Source of the DNA: an uncultured Paracoccaceae bacterium
Lineage (GTDB): Bacteria > Pseudomonadota > Alphaproteobacteria > Rhodobacterales > Rhodobacteraceae
Reading direction: 5' to 3'
Assembly (NCBI GenBank): GCA_943787785.1
Contig: CALSNT010000006.1
Span: forward strand, 177,964-241,963
Length of the DNA: 64,000 bases
Shown here: piece by piece, positions 10,798 through 20,320 of the stretch
Numbering within the stretch: the first letter of the stretch is position 1
Layout of the letters: the number at the start of each line of letters is the position of its first letter
The notes under the pieces: model-generated
Database searches by the model: none
The model's input: only the letters and a program-made list of their open reading frames with translations
What the model was told of the DNA's origin: nothing
Made by a program: the position numbers and the translations under genes

Positions 10798-11029
10798 TGG
10801 TACTCGTTACTATGACGTTGGCGTTACTCTTCGCCGAACTCGTCAATCTCCTTTCGACGAAACACTCGCCGTACTCGGTAACATTGGTCCGGCGGTACAT
10901 GCCGGTACTCGTAAAGGGTGGTGAGGGGGCTCCTGGGGGAAACCCCCTCACCTATTCCGACGCGGTGGAGATGTGCGGAAGCCCGCGCCGGTGTTCTGGG
11001 TCGAAGGTTGTTTGGGGACAGATTCGACC
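10798..11029. other. Non-coding stretch with a 10-bp perfect hairpin (10920-10952)
   Basis: No convincing gene on either strand. It carries a perfect inverted repeat, arms 10920-10929 (GGTGAGGGGG) and 10943-10952 (CCCCCTCACC), with a 13-nt loop and no T run. It lies between the small secreted-protein gene and a terminator, so it could be part of a long 3' UTR or a small RNA read leftward. Confidence 0.45.
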
Positions 11030-11434
11030 TCAGCTCGTGCGCCAACCGTGGCGACGCAGGCACATTGCTTTGTAGACCGTGCGCCATCCGTGGTGGGTGC
11101 GAATGGAAGATTTGCAGGCCCGCGGCAGCTTGCGGAAAACCTTGTTGTTTAGTTTGCGCTTCAAACAATGACGCGCGTAAACACGGCGCGGTCCATGGTG
11201 CGTACGAATTACTGAACGACACTTGTAAGGCACCACTTTGCGCAGACCGTGGTTGTAGTGAACTTGAGTCGACCCGTTGTTGTGATCATTAAACAGAAGG
11301 TACAGAGCGGCGGCACCAAGGATGACCGTGGCAACGTCGTTGTTACTTCCAGCACGTGCCGGCGTGGCCGTGGCAGACAGGCTGGTGACAGCCACAGCGC
11401 CTGCAAGGACTATAGACAGAACGGGGCGAAACAT
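11030..11434 (-). CDS. Small secreted basic protein with a duplicated Cys/His motif
   Basis: A 134-residue protein when started at MFRPVLSIVLAG, which gives a clean signal peptide of about 28 residues ending ATPARA. A hydrophobic patch (DVATVILGAAALYLLF) follows. The C-terminal half holds two copies of the pattern C-x-S-x-I-R-T-H-H-G-x-R-x-V-Y-x3-C-L-x-R: first KCRSVIRTHHGPRRVYARHC, then ACKSSIRTHHGWRTVYKAMC. Each copy has two cysteines and an adjacent His pair, and the whole region is strongly basic. I do not recognise a named family. Disulfide-bonded repeats or metal binding are possible but inferred. A terminator at 10769 lies downstream. Confidence 0.7.
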   Translation of the reverse strand: MFRPVLSIVLAGAVAVTSLSATATPARAGSNNDVATVILGAAALYLLFNDHNNGSTQVHYNHGLRKVVPYKCRSVIRTHHGPRRVYARHCLKRKLNNKVFRKLPRACKSSIRTHHGWRTVYKAMCLRRHGWRTS

Positions 11435-11637
11435 TACTGGTACTCCTTCGAGGGGGGCCAGCAGAAACAAACACTCGATACGCGCTGGCCTTCGATGGGA
11501 GTAGATTTGGGCTGAGCGGCGAAGTTAGACAATATCGCCGCCAAGTTATTGAATATCGGGGGTTTGGTTATGCGATAACACAGCGATTCAGCGCGTCTGT
11601 TATTGAATAACCGGGCCGTAATCGGCACATTCATCCC

Positions 11638-11931
11638 ATGTTTAAGAAGACGATCATCTCCCTTGTACTGGGACTTTCCCTTGTAGCCGCTGCCCCCGCC
11701 ACGGCGGGCTGCTTCGCTGACTACAAGGCAAAGCAGGAAGACCCGTTGCGCCTGCATTATGGCGTGATGAAAGTTGCCGACTCGGCCTGCTCCAACGGGC
11801 GGGCCGCATCGATTGTAAAGCAGCGACTGGCCGCGCGGGGCTGGAAGCTTTTAAAGGTTCTGTCGACGTTCGACGATTCTGGGCTGGCTTCGCGTAAGGC
11901 CAAAGCCGGGGCGAATTACCTGAAGTACTGA
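11638..11931 (+). CDS. Small secreted protein of unknown function
   Basis: A 97-residue protein with a signal peptide of about 23 residues (MFKKTIISLVLGLSLVAAAP, then ATAG). The mature part is about 74 residues, with cysteines in GCFADYK and SACSNGR that could form one disulfide. The rest is short basic/hydrophobic helices (VKQRLAARGWKLLKVLSTF). It is divergent from the 11.0 kb gene, about 200 bp apart, and is followed at once by a strong terminator, so it is a single-gene unit. No known function; the small secreted form with a lone cysteine pair resembles its neighbours. Confidence 0.7.
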   Translation: MFKKTIISLVLGLSLVAAAPATAGCFADYKAKQEDPLRLHYGVMKVADSACSNGRAASIVKQRLAARGWKLLKVLSTFDDSGLASRKAKAGANYLKY

Positions 11932-11956
11932 ACGAGTTCTCTGAGTGTTCAAATGA

Positions 11957-11990
11957 AACGCCCGCCTGAATTCAGGCGGGCGTTTTCTTG
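11957..11990 (+). terminator. Strong terminator after the 97-aa secreted protein
   Basis: CGCCCGCCTGAA/TTCAGGCGGGCG forms a 12-bp perfect stem with no extra loop bases (11959-11982) followed by TTTTCTTG. The same arm sequence recurs in the terminator at 12766. Confidence 0.88.
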
Positions 11991-12017
11991 TTTAGCAAGC
12001 GCGTCCGGTGATTCGTA

Positions 12018-12725
12018 TCATCTTTGCCATGGAACACCGGCCGTCACTTGGTCCAGTGAGAATGATTTGACGTGATCCCAATAGGGCTGCGATATCAGCA
12101 CACCACCCTGATCCAGCGCCGGAGCCAGCAACCTGTCATCCAGCGAATCGATGCCAAAGTTCGCCAGATACGTCAGCAACAAGTCACGGTCGAACCTGTC
12201 GCGCTTTCGCCGTGCATTGTAGCGCGCGATATTTTCAAACGGAAAGGCGGTGCCAGAGACCTCAAACACCCAACGCCCGCCGTCGTTCGCGGCGGCAATG
12301 GATCGTCGGGACACATGGACCTGATCGCGGGTTTCGGACGGATCATAGAATTCCCAGATCACAGCAGGATATTTTTTGCGCGGCCCCGAATCGCAGATCC
12401 GCATGGCGCGTACATCAAGCTGTTTTGCCAGCACCGGCATTGCAGAGCTCGGATCGGATCCGAGGATGCCGTTTCTGAAGAACGCGGTCCAACCCGCAGC
12501 TGTCGGCAAGAACATCGCCCGGTTCATTGCCATGCTGAGTGGTTCCAGCTGGCTAAACATCTCGTCGAGTGACCCGTTAAGGCGTGCTTCTTCGACGGGT
12601 TTGTCCAGATTTACCCACCAAGTTTTGTAAGCGGCAGCTACCACGTCGACTGGCGCTTCGATCAGTCCAAAGTCGTATGTGACAGGATACCATTTCCGGA
12701 AGGCTGAGGGCGCTGTCGTACTCAT
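12018..12725 (-). CDS. Conserved-looking cytoplasmic protein of unknown function
   Basis: A 235-residue protein when started at MSTTAPSAFRKWYPVTYDFG. A 24-codon upstream extension is rejected because it reads through the terminator stem at 12766. The protein has no signal peptide or membrane segment. It is rich in Trp, Phe and Arg, with segments such as WEFYDPSETRDQVHVSRRSI, GGRWVFEVSGTAFPFEN and RFDRDLLLTYLANFGIDSLD. I do not recognise the family. The composition suggests a single globular enzyme-like or immunity-like domain, but no catalytic motif is evident. It converges on the 11957 terminator and lies downstream of the 12824 gene, from which it is separated by another terminator. Confidence 0.65.
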   Translation of the reverse strand: MSTTAPSAFRKWYPVTYDFGLIEAPVDVVAAAYKTWWVNLDKPVEEARLNGSLDEMFSQLEPLSMAMNRAMFLPTAAGWTAFFRNGILGSDPSSAMPVLAKQLDVRAMRICDSGPRKKYPAVIWEFYDPSETRDQVHVSRRSIAAANDGGRWVFEVSGTAFPFENIARYNARRKRDRFDRDLLLTYLANFGIDSLDDRLLAPALDQGGVLISQPYWDHVKSFSLDQVTAGVPWQR

Positions 12726-12765
12726 CGTTTCAGCATAACTGGCCAATACATCCTGCCTCCACAAC

Positions 12766-12793
12766 AAAACGCCCGCCTGAAACAGGCGGGCGT
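12766..12793 (-). terminator. Terminator of the 12.8 kb secreted-protein gene
   Basis: Arms CGCCCGCCTG and CAGGCGGGCG with an AAA-type loop; read on the minus strand it is followed by TTTTGTTG. It ends the gene at 12824-13513 and uses the same arm sequence as the 11957 terminator. Confidence 0.82.
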
Positions 12794-12823
12794 ACACTCG
12801 GCAGCGTATCCGGGGACAGCAGA

Positions 12824-13513
12824 TTACTGCCAGGTGGTGTATCCGATTGTCAGTTTCTTCGGGCTTCCGCCCGAGATGGCGTTCATGCGGAACTCACTGA
12901 TACGGCCCTGGTTGGTCTTGACGCAAACGTAGGTGCCGACCGGGATATCCCACAGGTTGATGGCGTGCTTGGTCCAGCTGGCCCCGCGGCACCCGTCATA
13001 GCCACGATTGCGGGTGCCGCCGACACTTAGCCAGTCCCCATTGCGCGGCGTGATCCACAAGTCGCTGGCGGTTTTAGCCTGAAACCAGATGTCGGCTCCG
13101 TCGCCGCCCACATGGCCCTGATCCAGATCAGCAGTCCAGGTCTGAGGGATTTCCAGCGCTTTGGTGGAATAGGTCTGCGGCGCGACATATGCTGCCTGAC
13201 AGTTAAACCCGGTGTGAATGGCTTGGCAGTCGTGGCCCGCGGGCGGCAGGCGCATGATAGACCCGGCGTGGCCATAGTTGCAGACAAGGGTCTTTTTGCC
13301 GCCAATCACGGCGATTTTGGTTTCCTGCAGGTTCTGCTGAACTGGTGTCGTCCACCAGCCGCTGGGAATCGGCGTTGTAATCTGTCGGGTGACCTTGGCA
13401 TAGGGGCATTGGATCGCCTCGGCAGCGGCGACCGTGGCAGCCATTCCACCACCCAGTGCAAAGGCCAGAATAACGGTGGCCCGGATCAGGCGGGGGGTCA
13501 GGTTGAAGGTCAT
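12824..13513 (-). CDS. Secreted protein of unknown function
   Basis: A 229-residue protein when started at MTFNLTPRLIRATVILAFAL, which has AAGGAGA eight bases upstream and makes a signal peptide of about 30 residues ending AAAEA. The mature part begins IQCPYAKVTRQITTPIPSGWW and holds several cysteines (QCPY, LVCNYGHAG, HDCQAIHTGFNCQ, DGCRGASW, TYVCVKT), enough for disulfides. The segment DIWFQAKTASDLWITPRNGD and the closing ISEFRMNAISGG..LTIGYTTW suggest a beta-sandwich. No family is recognised with confidence. It is a single-gene unit with its own terminator, and is one of four unrelated secreted or unknown genes packed into 10.9-13.5 kb. Confidence 0.68.
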   Translation of the reverse strand: MTFNLTPRLIRATVILAFALGGGMAATVAAAEAIQCPYAKVTRQITTPIPSGWWTTPVQQNLQETKIAVIGGKKTLVCNYGHAGSIMRLPPAGHDCQAIHTGFNCQAAYVAPQTYSTKALEIPQTWTADLDQGHVGGDGADIWFQAKTASDLWITPRNGDWLSVGGTRNRGYDGCRGASWTKHAINLWDIPVGTYVCVKTNQGRISEFRMNAISGGSPKKLTIGYTTWQ

Positions 13514-13692
13514 TGGGCAAATCTCCTTGGGCAACGTTGTGAACTCTTAACTCTGGGTCGCGGCAGGGCCTTTTATGGTTCAATCTGGCCACCGGGCGTG
13601 TTGTCAGGCAATATCGCCCGGACGCTATCGGATAACGGTTGTGCGGCGCTGGTTTCGAAGGTGTCTTGAGCCTGCTGGCAAGGCCCTGCTAA

Positions 13693-14430
13693 ATGGGCGG
13701 ACGCAGTACGGAGGCTACGGCCATCAGCGACGAATCGAATGTTACCGAACCCAGCGCCCGACTTCAGGGCAACCGGGTGGTTATTGCCGGGATAGCGGCG
13801 ATTGTGCTGATTCTTGCCTTGGCCGCCGGTTTCCTGTTCTGGAATCTTCCCGACGCCAACGCCTTCAACAACCGGGTTGAACAGATTTTTGTTGAGAACG
13901 ATAATCTCAGCGAGCAATCCGACATCAAATTTCTCGAAATTCTTGCCGAATCCGGCACCGCGTTTTCGGACACGCTGGCGTCTTATCGCATCGTGATTTT
14001 CGTTTTGCTGGTGTTTGCAACCGGGCTGCTGGTCACTGCTTTCGTTCTGTTGGTCACAATGGTGGGTCTGCTGAAGCGCATGGGTGAAATCGAAAGGCAG
14101 GGCATCCAGGTCTCGTCGCTTTTGATCAGCCGCGAGGAACGGACGGTTTATCTCAACAATATGGAATTCAAACTGACCCAGGCCGCAATTGAGACACTTG
14201 CCATCTTAGCCGAGGCGCGGATGGATGAAGACGTCCTGTCGGGCGCTGAGATTGAGGCGATGATATCTGGTCGACTGGCTGCTGATTGTGACGAGGCGGC
14301 AGGTGCAACCCGGATCAAACGGCTGCGCGATGTGCTGGGCAACCAGATGGTCAGCGAATTGCTGATCAAGAATATTGCGCGGCGGGGCTACATGCTGTCG
14401 ATCGACAAAGATGTCATTCGCATGGTTTAA
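13693..14430 (+). CDS. Membrane-anchored protein with cytoplasmic winged-helix DNA-binding domain
   Basis: A 245-residue protein. Transmembrane segment 1 is about residues 29-50, an outside loop of about 48 residues follows (FNNRVEQIF to TLASYR), and transmembrane segment 2 is about 99-124. Residues 148-238 then look like an OmpR/PhoB-type winged helix: an initial strand (RTVYLNNMEFKLTQ), the helix ETLAILAEA, a recognition region (TRIKRLRDVLGNQMV) and the wing IARRGYMLS, matching the usual GxGYxL ending. Topology puts both termini in the cytoplasm, so this would be a one-component regulator that senses through its loop and binds DNA from the membrane. In ToxR/CadC the DNA-binding domain is N-terminal; here it is C-terminal. 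Target genes are unknown. The LysR gene follows by 24 bp. Confidence 0.68.
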   Translation: MGGRSTEATAISDESNVTEPSARLQGNRVVIAGIAAIVLILALAAGFLFWNLPDANAFNNRVEQIFVENDNLSEQSDIKFLEILAESGTAFSDTLASYRIVIFVLLVFATGLLVTAFVLLVTMVGLLKRMGEIERQGIQVSSLLISREERTVYLNNMEFKLTQAAIETLAILAEARMDEDVLSGAEIEAMISGRLAADCDEAAGATRIKRLRDVLGNQMVSELLIKNIARRGYMLSIDKDVIRMV

Positions 14431-14454
14431 CGCGCTGCGCGTCACCCCAAGCTG

Positions 14455-15333
14455 ATGATCGAGCTGCGCGATATGCAGTTACTGGTCGCCTTGGCGCGGC
14501 ATCGGCACTTTGCGCGGGCGGCACGGGACGTCGGCATCTCGCAACCGGCGTTTTCCATGCGCATTCGCAAACTGGAAGAGAACCTCGGCGTTGCCATCGT
14601 CCGGCGGGGCAACCGTTTTGAGGGGTTTTCGGAAGAAGGCGAGGCACTGGTTCGCTGCGCGCGGAGTATTCTTGCCGACGCAAAGGCGATGGAGGACGAA
14701 GCACGTGCCACCAAAGGCGTCGTTAGCGGGCTTCTGGTGATTGGCGTCGTGCCGACCGCGCTGGCCTGGGCGGCGCGCCTGAGCCTGAGAATGCGCGATG
14801 CCTTCCCTGAGATCATAATGCGGATTGAAAGTGCATCGTCGCTGGCGATCCAACAGGGCATCGAAGATGGCTCCTACGCTGCCGGGATCACCTATGGAGA
14901 TGGCGTTTCGTCCGATCTGCACGCCGCCATTCCGCTCTACGAAGAACACTACGCTTTGCTGGCCCCAGTGGCCTTGGCGCCGCGAACAACCGGCACCGTC
15001 ACCTGGGCCGAGGCGGCAGCCCTGCCTCTCAGCCTGCTGGAACCTCAAATGCAGAATCGCCGGATTCTGGACCGGACTTTTGACGACGCCGGGTTGCGTC
15101 CTGATGTTATCGCCGAGACGAACGTCTTTACGCCCTCAATCATCCTCGCAAATGAAGGGCGGGCCGCGACGATCCTGCCCGAAGTTTTGCTGGATGCGCT
15201 GGGCGATTTTCCCGGTACCTGCGTCCTGCCGCTGACCGAACCGCGTGTCGGGAAATCGATCTGCCTCGTGACGGCCTCGCGCGCGCCTGCGTCGGCCACG
15301 GTGGAAGCCCTGAAGCAGGTCGTTGGGCAATAG
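14455..15333 (+). CDS. LysR-family regulator, probable formate dehydrogenase activator
   Basis: A 292-residue LysR-type regulator. The N-terminal winged helix is clear: MQLLVALARHRHFARAARDV, then the recognition helix ISQPAFSMRIRKLEENLG and the linker EEGEALVRCARSILADAKAM. Residues 90-292 form the periplasmic-binding-protein-like effector domain. It lies 85 bp upstream of fdsGB in the same direction, which is unusual for LysR genes, many of which face their targets. The spacing and the inverted repeat at 15343-15386 suggest that it regulates the formate dehydrogenase operon, probably in response to formate; this is inferred from position. Confidence 0.88.
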   Translation: MIELRDMQLLVALARHRHFARAARDVGISQPAFSMRIRKLEENLGVAIVRRGNRFEGFSEEGEALVRCARSILADAKAMEDEARATKGVVSGLLVIGVVPTALAWAARLSLRMRDAFPEIIMRIESASSLAIQQGIEDGSYAAGITYGDGVSSDLHAAIPLYEEHYALLAPVALAPRTTGTVTWAEAAALPLSLLEPQMQNRRILDRTFDDAGLRPDVIAETNVFTPSIILANEGRAATILPEVLLDALGDFPGTCVLPLTEPRVGKSICLVTASRAPASATVEALKQVVGQ

Positions 15334-15342
15334 TCACAGATT

Positions 15343-15386
15343 ATCACGCATGTTGCGATTTGGATTTGACGATACATCAGCGTGAT
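15343..15386 (+). promoter_or_regulatory. Candidate LysR operator/promoter region of the fds operon
   Basis: ATCACGC at 15343-15349 and its reverse complement GCGTGAT at 15380-15386 flank 30 bp of AT-richer DNA between the LysR gene and fdsGB. The arrangement fits a LysR-type dyad but has not been tested. Confidence 0.35.
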
Positions 15387-15418
15387 GACAGGTAGAGTGC
15401 GCTTACGGGAGGGTTCGC

Positions 15419-17179
<1,761 letters not shown>

Positions 17180-17180
17180 G

Positions 17181-19967
17181 ATGCCCGACGGAAACCAGAT
17201 CGCGCAAGTCACCTTTACCCTCAACGGCAAAGACGTCACCGTCCCTGAAGGCTGGACAATCTGGGAGGCCGCGAATGGCCGTGGCCTGACGATCCCGCAC
17301 CTGTGTCACAAGCCTGATCCCGGCTATCGCCCCGACGGCAACTGCCGCGCCTGCATGGTTGAAGTTGAGGGAGAGCGGACGCTGATTGCTTCCTGCATTC
17401 GCCCCGTGGCCGAGGGGATGGTCGTCACAACGGATTCCACCCGCGCCACCAGTGCGCGCAAGATGGTTATCGAAATGCTGGCCGCCGATCAGCCGCCGCG
17501 CTCGGACGCGCATGATGCGTCATCGCATTTCTGGGACATGGCCGACGAACAGGGCGTCGTCACCAGCCGCTTCCCGAAGGTCGAACCGACCAAGGTGCCG
17601 CTGCTCGACAACAGCCACGTTGCGATGAACGTCAATCTCGACGCCTGTATTCACTGCAACCTCTGTGTCCGCGCCTGTCGCGAGGTTCAGGTCAACGACG
17701 TGATCGGCATGGGCTTCCGGGGTCGCGATGCTGAGATTGTCTTCGACCTCAACGACCCCATGGGCGACAGCACCTGCGTGGCCTGCGGCGAATGCGTTCA
17801 GGCCTGCCCGACCGGCGCGCTGATGCCCGCAACTGTGGTCGACGACGCCCAAAAGGGTGACAGCATGGATTACGACCGCGAGGTTGACAGCGTCTGCCCC
17901 TATTGCGGCGTCGGCTGCCAGCTGTCCTTCAAGATCAAGGACGACAAGATCAAGTATGTCGAGGGGATCAACGGCCCGGCCAACGAAGGCCGTCTTTGCG
18001 TCAAGGGGCGCTTCGGTTTCGACTATGTCGATCACAAGCACCGGCTGACCAAGCCTCTGATCCGCCGCGAGGACGCGCCCGCGAAGGGCCTGAACGTCGA
18101 TCCCGCCAACCCGCTAACCCACTTTCGCGAAGCAACCTGGGACGAGGCGCTCGACGCTGCTGCAAGCGGCCTCGCCGCGCAACGCGACGTGGCCGGAACG
18201 CGGGTCGCAGGCTTCGGCTCAGCCAAGTGCTCGAACGAGGAAGCCTACCTGTTCCAGAAGATGATCCGGCAGGGCTTTGGCCACAACAACGTCGACCACT
18301 GTACGCGGTTGTGTCATGCGAGTTCGGTTGCGGCGCTGATGGAAAACGTCGGCTCGGCGGCGGTGACGGCCACGTTTAACGAGATCGAAAACGCGGATGT
18401 TGCCATCGTCATCGGGGCCAATCCCGTCGAAAACCACCCGGTCGCCGCGACCTTTTTCAAGCAGTTCACCAAACGCGGCGGCAAGCTGATCGTGATGGAC
18501 CCGCGCGGCGTCGGGCTGCGCCGGTTTGCCAGCCACATGCTGCAATTCAAGCCCGGCGCGGATGTGTCGATGCTGAATGCGATCATGCATGTGATCGTGG
18601 AAGAGGAGCTCTACGACCAGCAATATATCGAGGCCTACACCGAAAACTGGCCAGCGATGAAAGAGCATCTGAAAGGCTTCCCGCCCGAAAAAATGGCCGC
18701 GATCTGCGGGATCGAGGCGGACGTACTGCGCGACGTCGCCCGCACCTTCGCCGGGGCCAAGGCAGGTATGATCTTCTGGGGCATGGGGATTTCCCAGCAC
18801 ATCCACGGCACAGATAACTCGCGCTGCCTGATTAGTCTTGCGCTGATGACCGGTCAGGTCGGTCGTCCCGGCGCTGGGTTGCATCCCCTGCGCGGCCAGA
18901 ACAACGTACAAGGCGCTTCTGATGCGGGCCTGATCCCGATGTTCCTGCCGGACTACCAGTCGGTCATGGATGACGGAGTGCGGTCTGCCTTCACCGATGT
19001 CTGGGGTTCGAGCGACTTTTCGGCGGAAAAGGGTCTGACCGTGGTGGAAATCATGGACGCGGTCCACGCTGGCGACATTCGCGGCATGTATATACTGGGC
19101 GAAAACCCAGCAATGTCCGACCCGGATGTCGACCACGCCCGCCACGCGCTGGCCAAGCTCGAACATTTGGTTGTGCAGGACATCTTCCTGACCGAAACGG
19201 CCAACTACGCCGACGTGATCCTGCCGGCTTCGGCTTGGGCCGAGAAGACCGGCACCGTCACCAACACCAACCGACAGGTTCAAATGGGCCGCCCGGCGAT
19301 TGCCCCGCCGGGGGACGCGAAAGAGGATTGGTGGATCGAGGTGGAACTCGCCAAGCGTCTGGGTCTGAACTGGACCTACACGCATCCGCGTGAGGTTTTT
19401 GCCGAGATGAAACAGAACATGGGCTCGCTGGACAACATCACCTGGGAACGGCTCGAATCCGCCGCCGTCACCTATCCCAGCCTGTCTCCTGAAGACCCCG
19501 GGCAGCCGATCGTCTTCGGTGATGGTTTCCCGCGCCCCGAAGGCCGCGCGAAATTCACCCCCGCCAATGTCATTCCGCCTGATGAGGTGCCGGACGCCGA
19601 TTATCCCTTCGTGCTGATCACCGGGCGGCAGCTGGAACACTGGCACACCGGGTCCATGACTCGCCGTGCGACCGTGCTGGACGGGTTGGAGCCTGAGGCC
19701 AATTGCTCGCTCCATCCGCGCACCCTGCGCAAAATGGGCGTGGAACCGGGCGATATGATCACTCTGACCACGCGCCGAGGCACGGTCACCCTGATGGCAC
19801 GCGCCGACCGGGCCGTTTCGGAAAACAACGTCTTCCTGCCCTTCGCGTATGTCGAAGCGGCGGCGAACCTGCTGACCAATGCCGCACTGGACCCATACGG
19901 TAAAATCCCAGAGTTCAAGTTCTCGGCCTGCCGTGTGGAACCGGCCGCAGTGCTGGCAGCAGAGTAG
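17181..19967 (+). CDS. fdsA: NAD-dependent formate dehydrogenase, catalytic alpha subunit
   Basis: A 928-residue molybdenum or tungsten bis-MGD enzyme that oxidises formate to CO2. N-terminal NuoG-like part: 2Fe-2S ligands Cys42, Cys55, Cys58 and Cys72, then ferredoxin-type clusters in CIHCNLCVRAC and CVACGECVQAC. The next cluster region is VCPYCGVGCQ. The catalytic segment is VDHCTRLCHASSVAAL, with Cys rather than selenocysteine. The C-terminal dinucleotide-binding domain holds ITGRQLEHWHTGSMTRR. The start at 17181 is placed by AAGGAG; an earlier in-frame ATG lies inside fdsGB. No fdsC or fdsD follows in the window, so the sulfuration chaperone for this enzyme must be encoded elsewhere. Confidence 0.96.
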   Translation: MPDGNQIAQVTFTLNGKDVTVPEGWTIWEAANGRGLTIPHLCHKPDPGYRPDGNCRACMVEVEGERTLIASCIRPVAEGMVVTTDSTRATSARKMVIEMLAADQPPRSDAHDASSHFWDMADEQGVVTSRFPKVEPTKVPLLDNSHVAMNVNLDACIHCNLCVRACREVQVNDVIGMGFRGRDAEIVFDLNDPMGDSTCVACGECVQACPTGALMPATVVDDAQKGDSMDYDREVDSVCPYCGVGCQLSFKIKDDKIKYVEGINGPANEGRLCVKGRFGFDYVDHKHRLTKPLIRREDAPAKGLNVDPANPLTHFREATWDEALDAAASGLAAQRDVAGTRVAGFGSAKCSNEEAYLFQKMIRQGFGHNNVDHCTRLCHASSVAALMENVGSAAVTATFNEIENADVAIVIGANPVENHPVAATFFKQFTKRGGKLIVMDPRGVGLRRFASHMLQFKPGADVSMLNAIMHVIVEEELYDQQYIEAYTENWPAMKEHLKGFPPEKMAAICGIEADVLRDVARTFAGAKAGMIFWGMGISQHIHGTDNSRCLISLALMTGQVGRPGAGLHPLRGQNNVQGASDAGLIPMFLPDYQSVMDDGVRSAFTDVWGSSDFSAEKGLTVVEIMDAVHAGDIRGMYILGENPAMSDPDVDHARHALAKLEHLVVQDIFLTETANYADVILPASAWAEKTGTVTNTNRQVQMGRPAIAPPGDAKEDWWIEVELAKRLGLNWTYTHPREVFAEMKQNMGSLDNITWERLESAAVTYPSLSPEDPGQPIVFGDGFPRPEGRAKFTPANVIPPDEVPDADYPFVLITGRQLEHWHTGSMTRRATVLDGLEPEANCSLHPRTLRKMGVEPGDMITLTTRRGTVTLMARADRAVSENNVFLPFAYVEAAANLLTNAALDPYGKIPEFKFSACRVEPAAVLAAE

Positions 19968-20320
19968 GTCGTAGTTTTTACGCCAACCTTCTTGGTTTTG
20001 AGCGGACCTTCTCCCGTTGCCCGGAATCGAGCCCGAAGGGCGCAGTGCGCGCGCCTGTCTGCCCGGCGGGTAGGCGTTTACGCAATACAGCCCAATCTAA
20101 CGAATTCAGAGATAACGGGCATAATAAAGTGGCACTTACCAGTGTCGTGGAGCCTACCCCCAAACAGGCGTGCCCGACTTGCGTATGAATTGATGTAAGC
20201 CCACGACAAGCCAGACAGGTTGTTCTCGTCCTACGCGTACGGAACACCCCCGAACCCTCCCTTGCACCTCTGACGATGCAGCAGGTAACCTGAGATCTGA
20301 ACGCCACACAGGGAAAACAC
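19968..20320. other. Gap of about 350 bp after fdsA with no supported gene
   Basis: Open frames on both strands lack start signals, recognisable motifs and plausible composition. No clear terminator hairpin with a T run was seen after fdsA. The promoter of the ketopantoate-reductase-like gene probably lies at the right end. Confidence 0.5.

Noticed and set aside
10824..11222. 132-codon minus-strand frame ending FRRKEIDEFGEE
   Set aside because: The ending looks protein-like, but most of the frame lies opposite or within the Cys/His repeat gene in another phase and crosses the 10920 hairpin.
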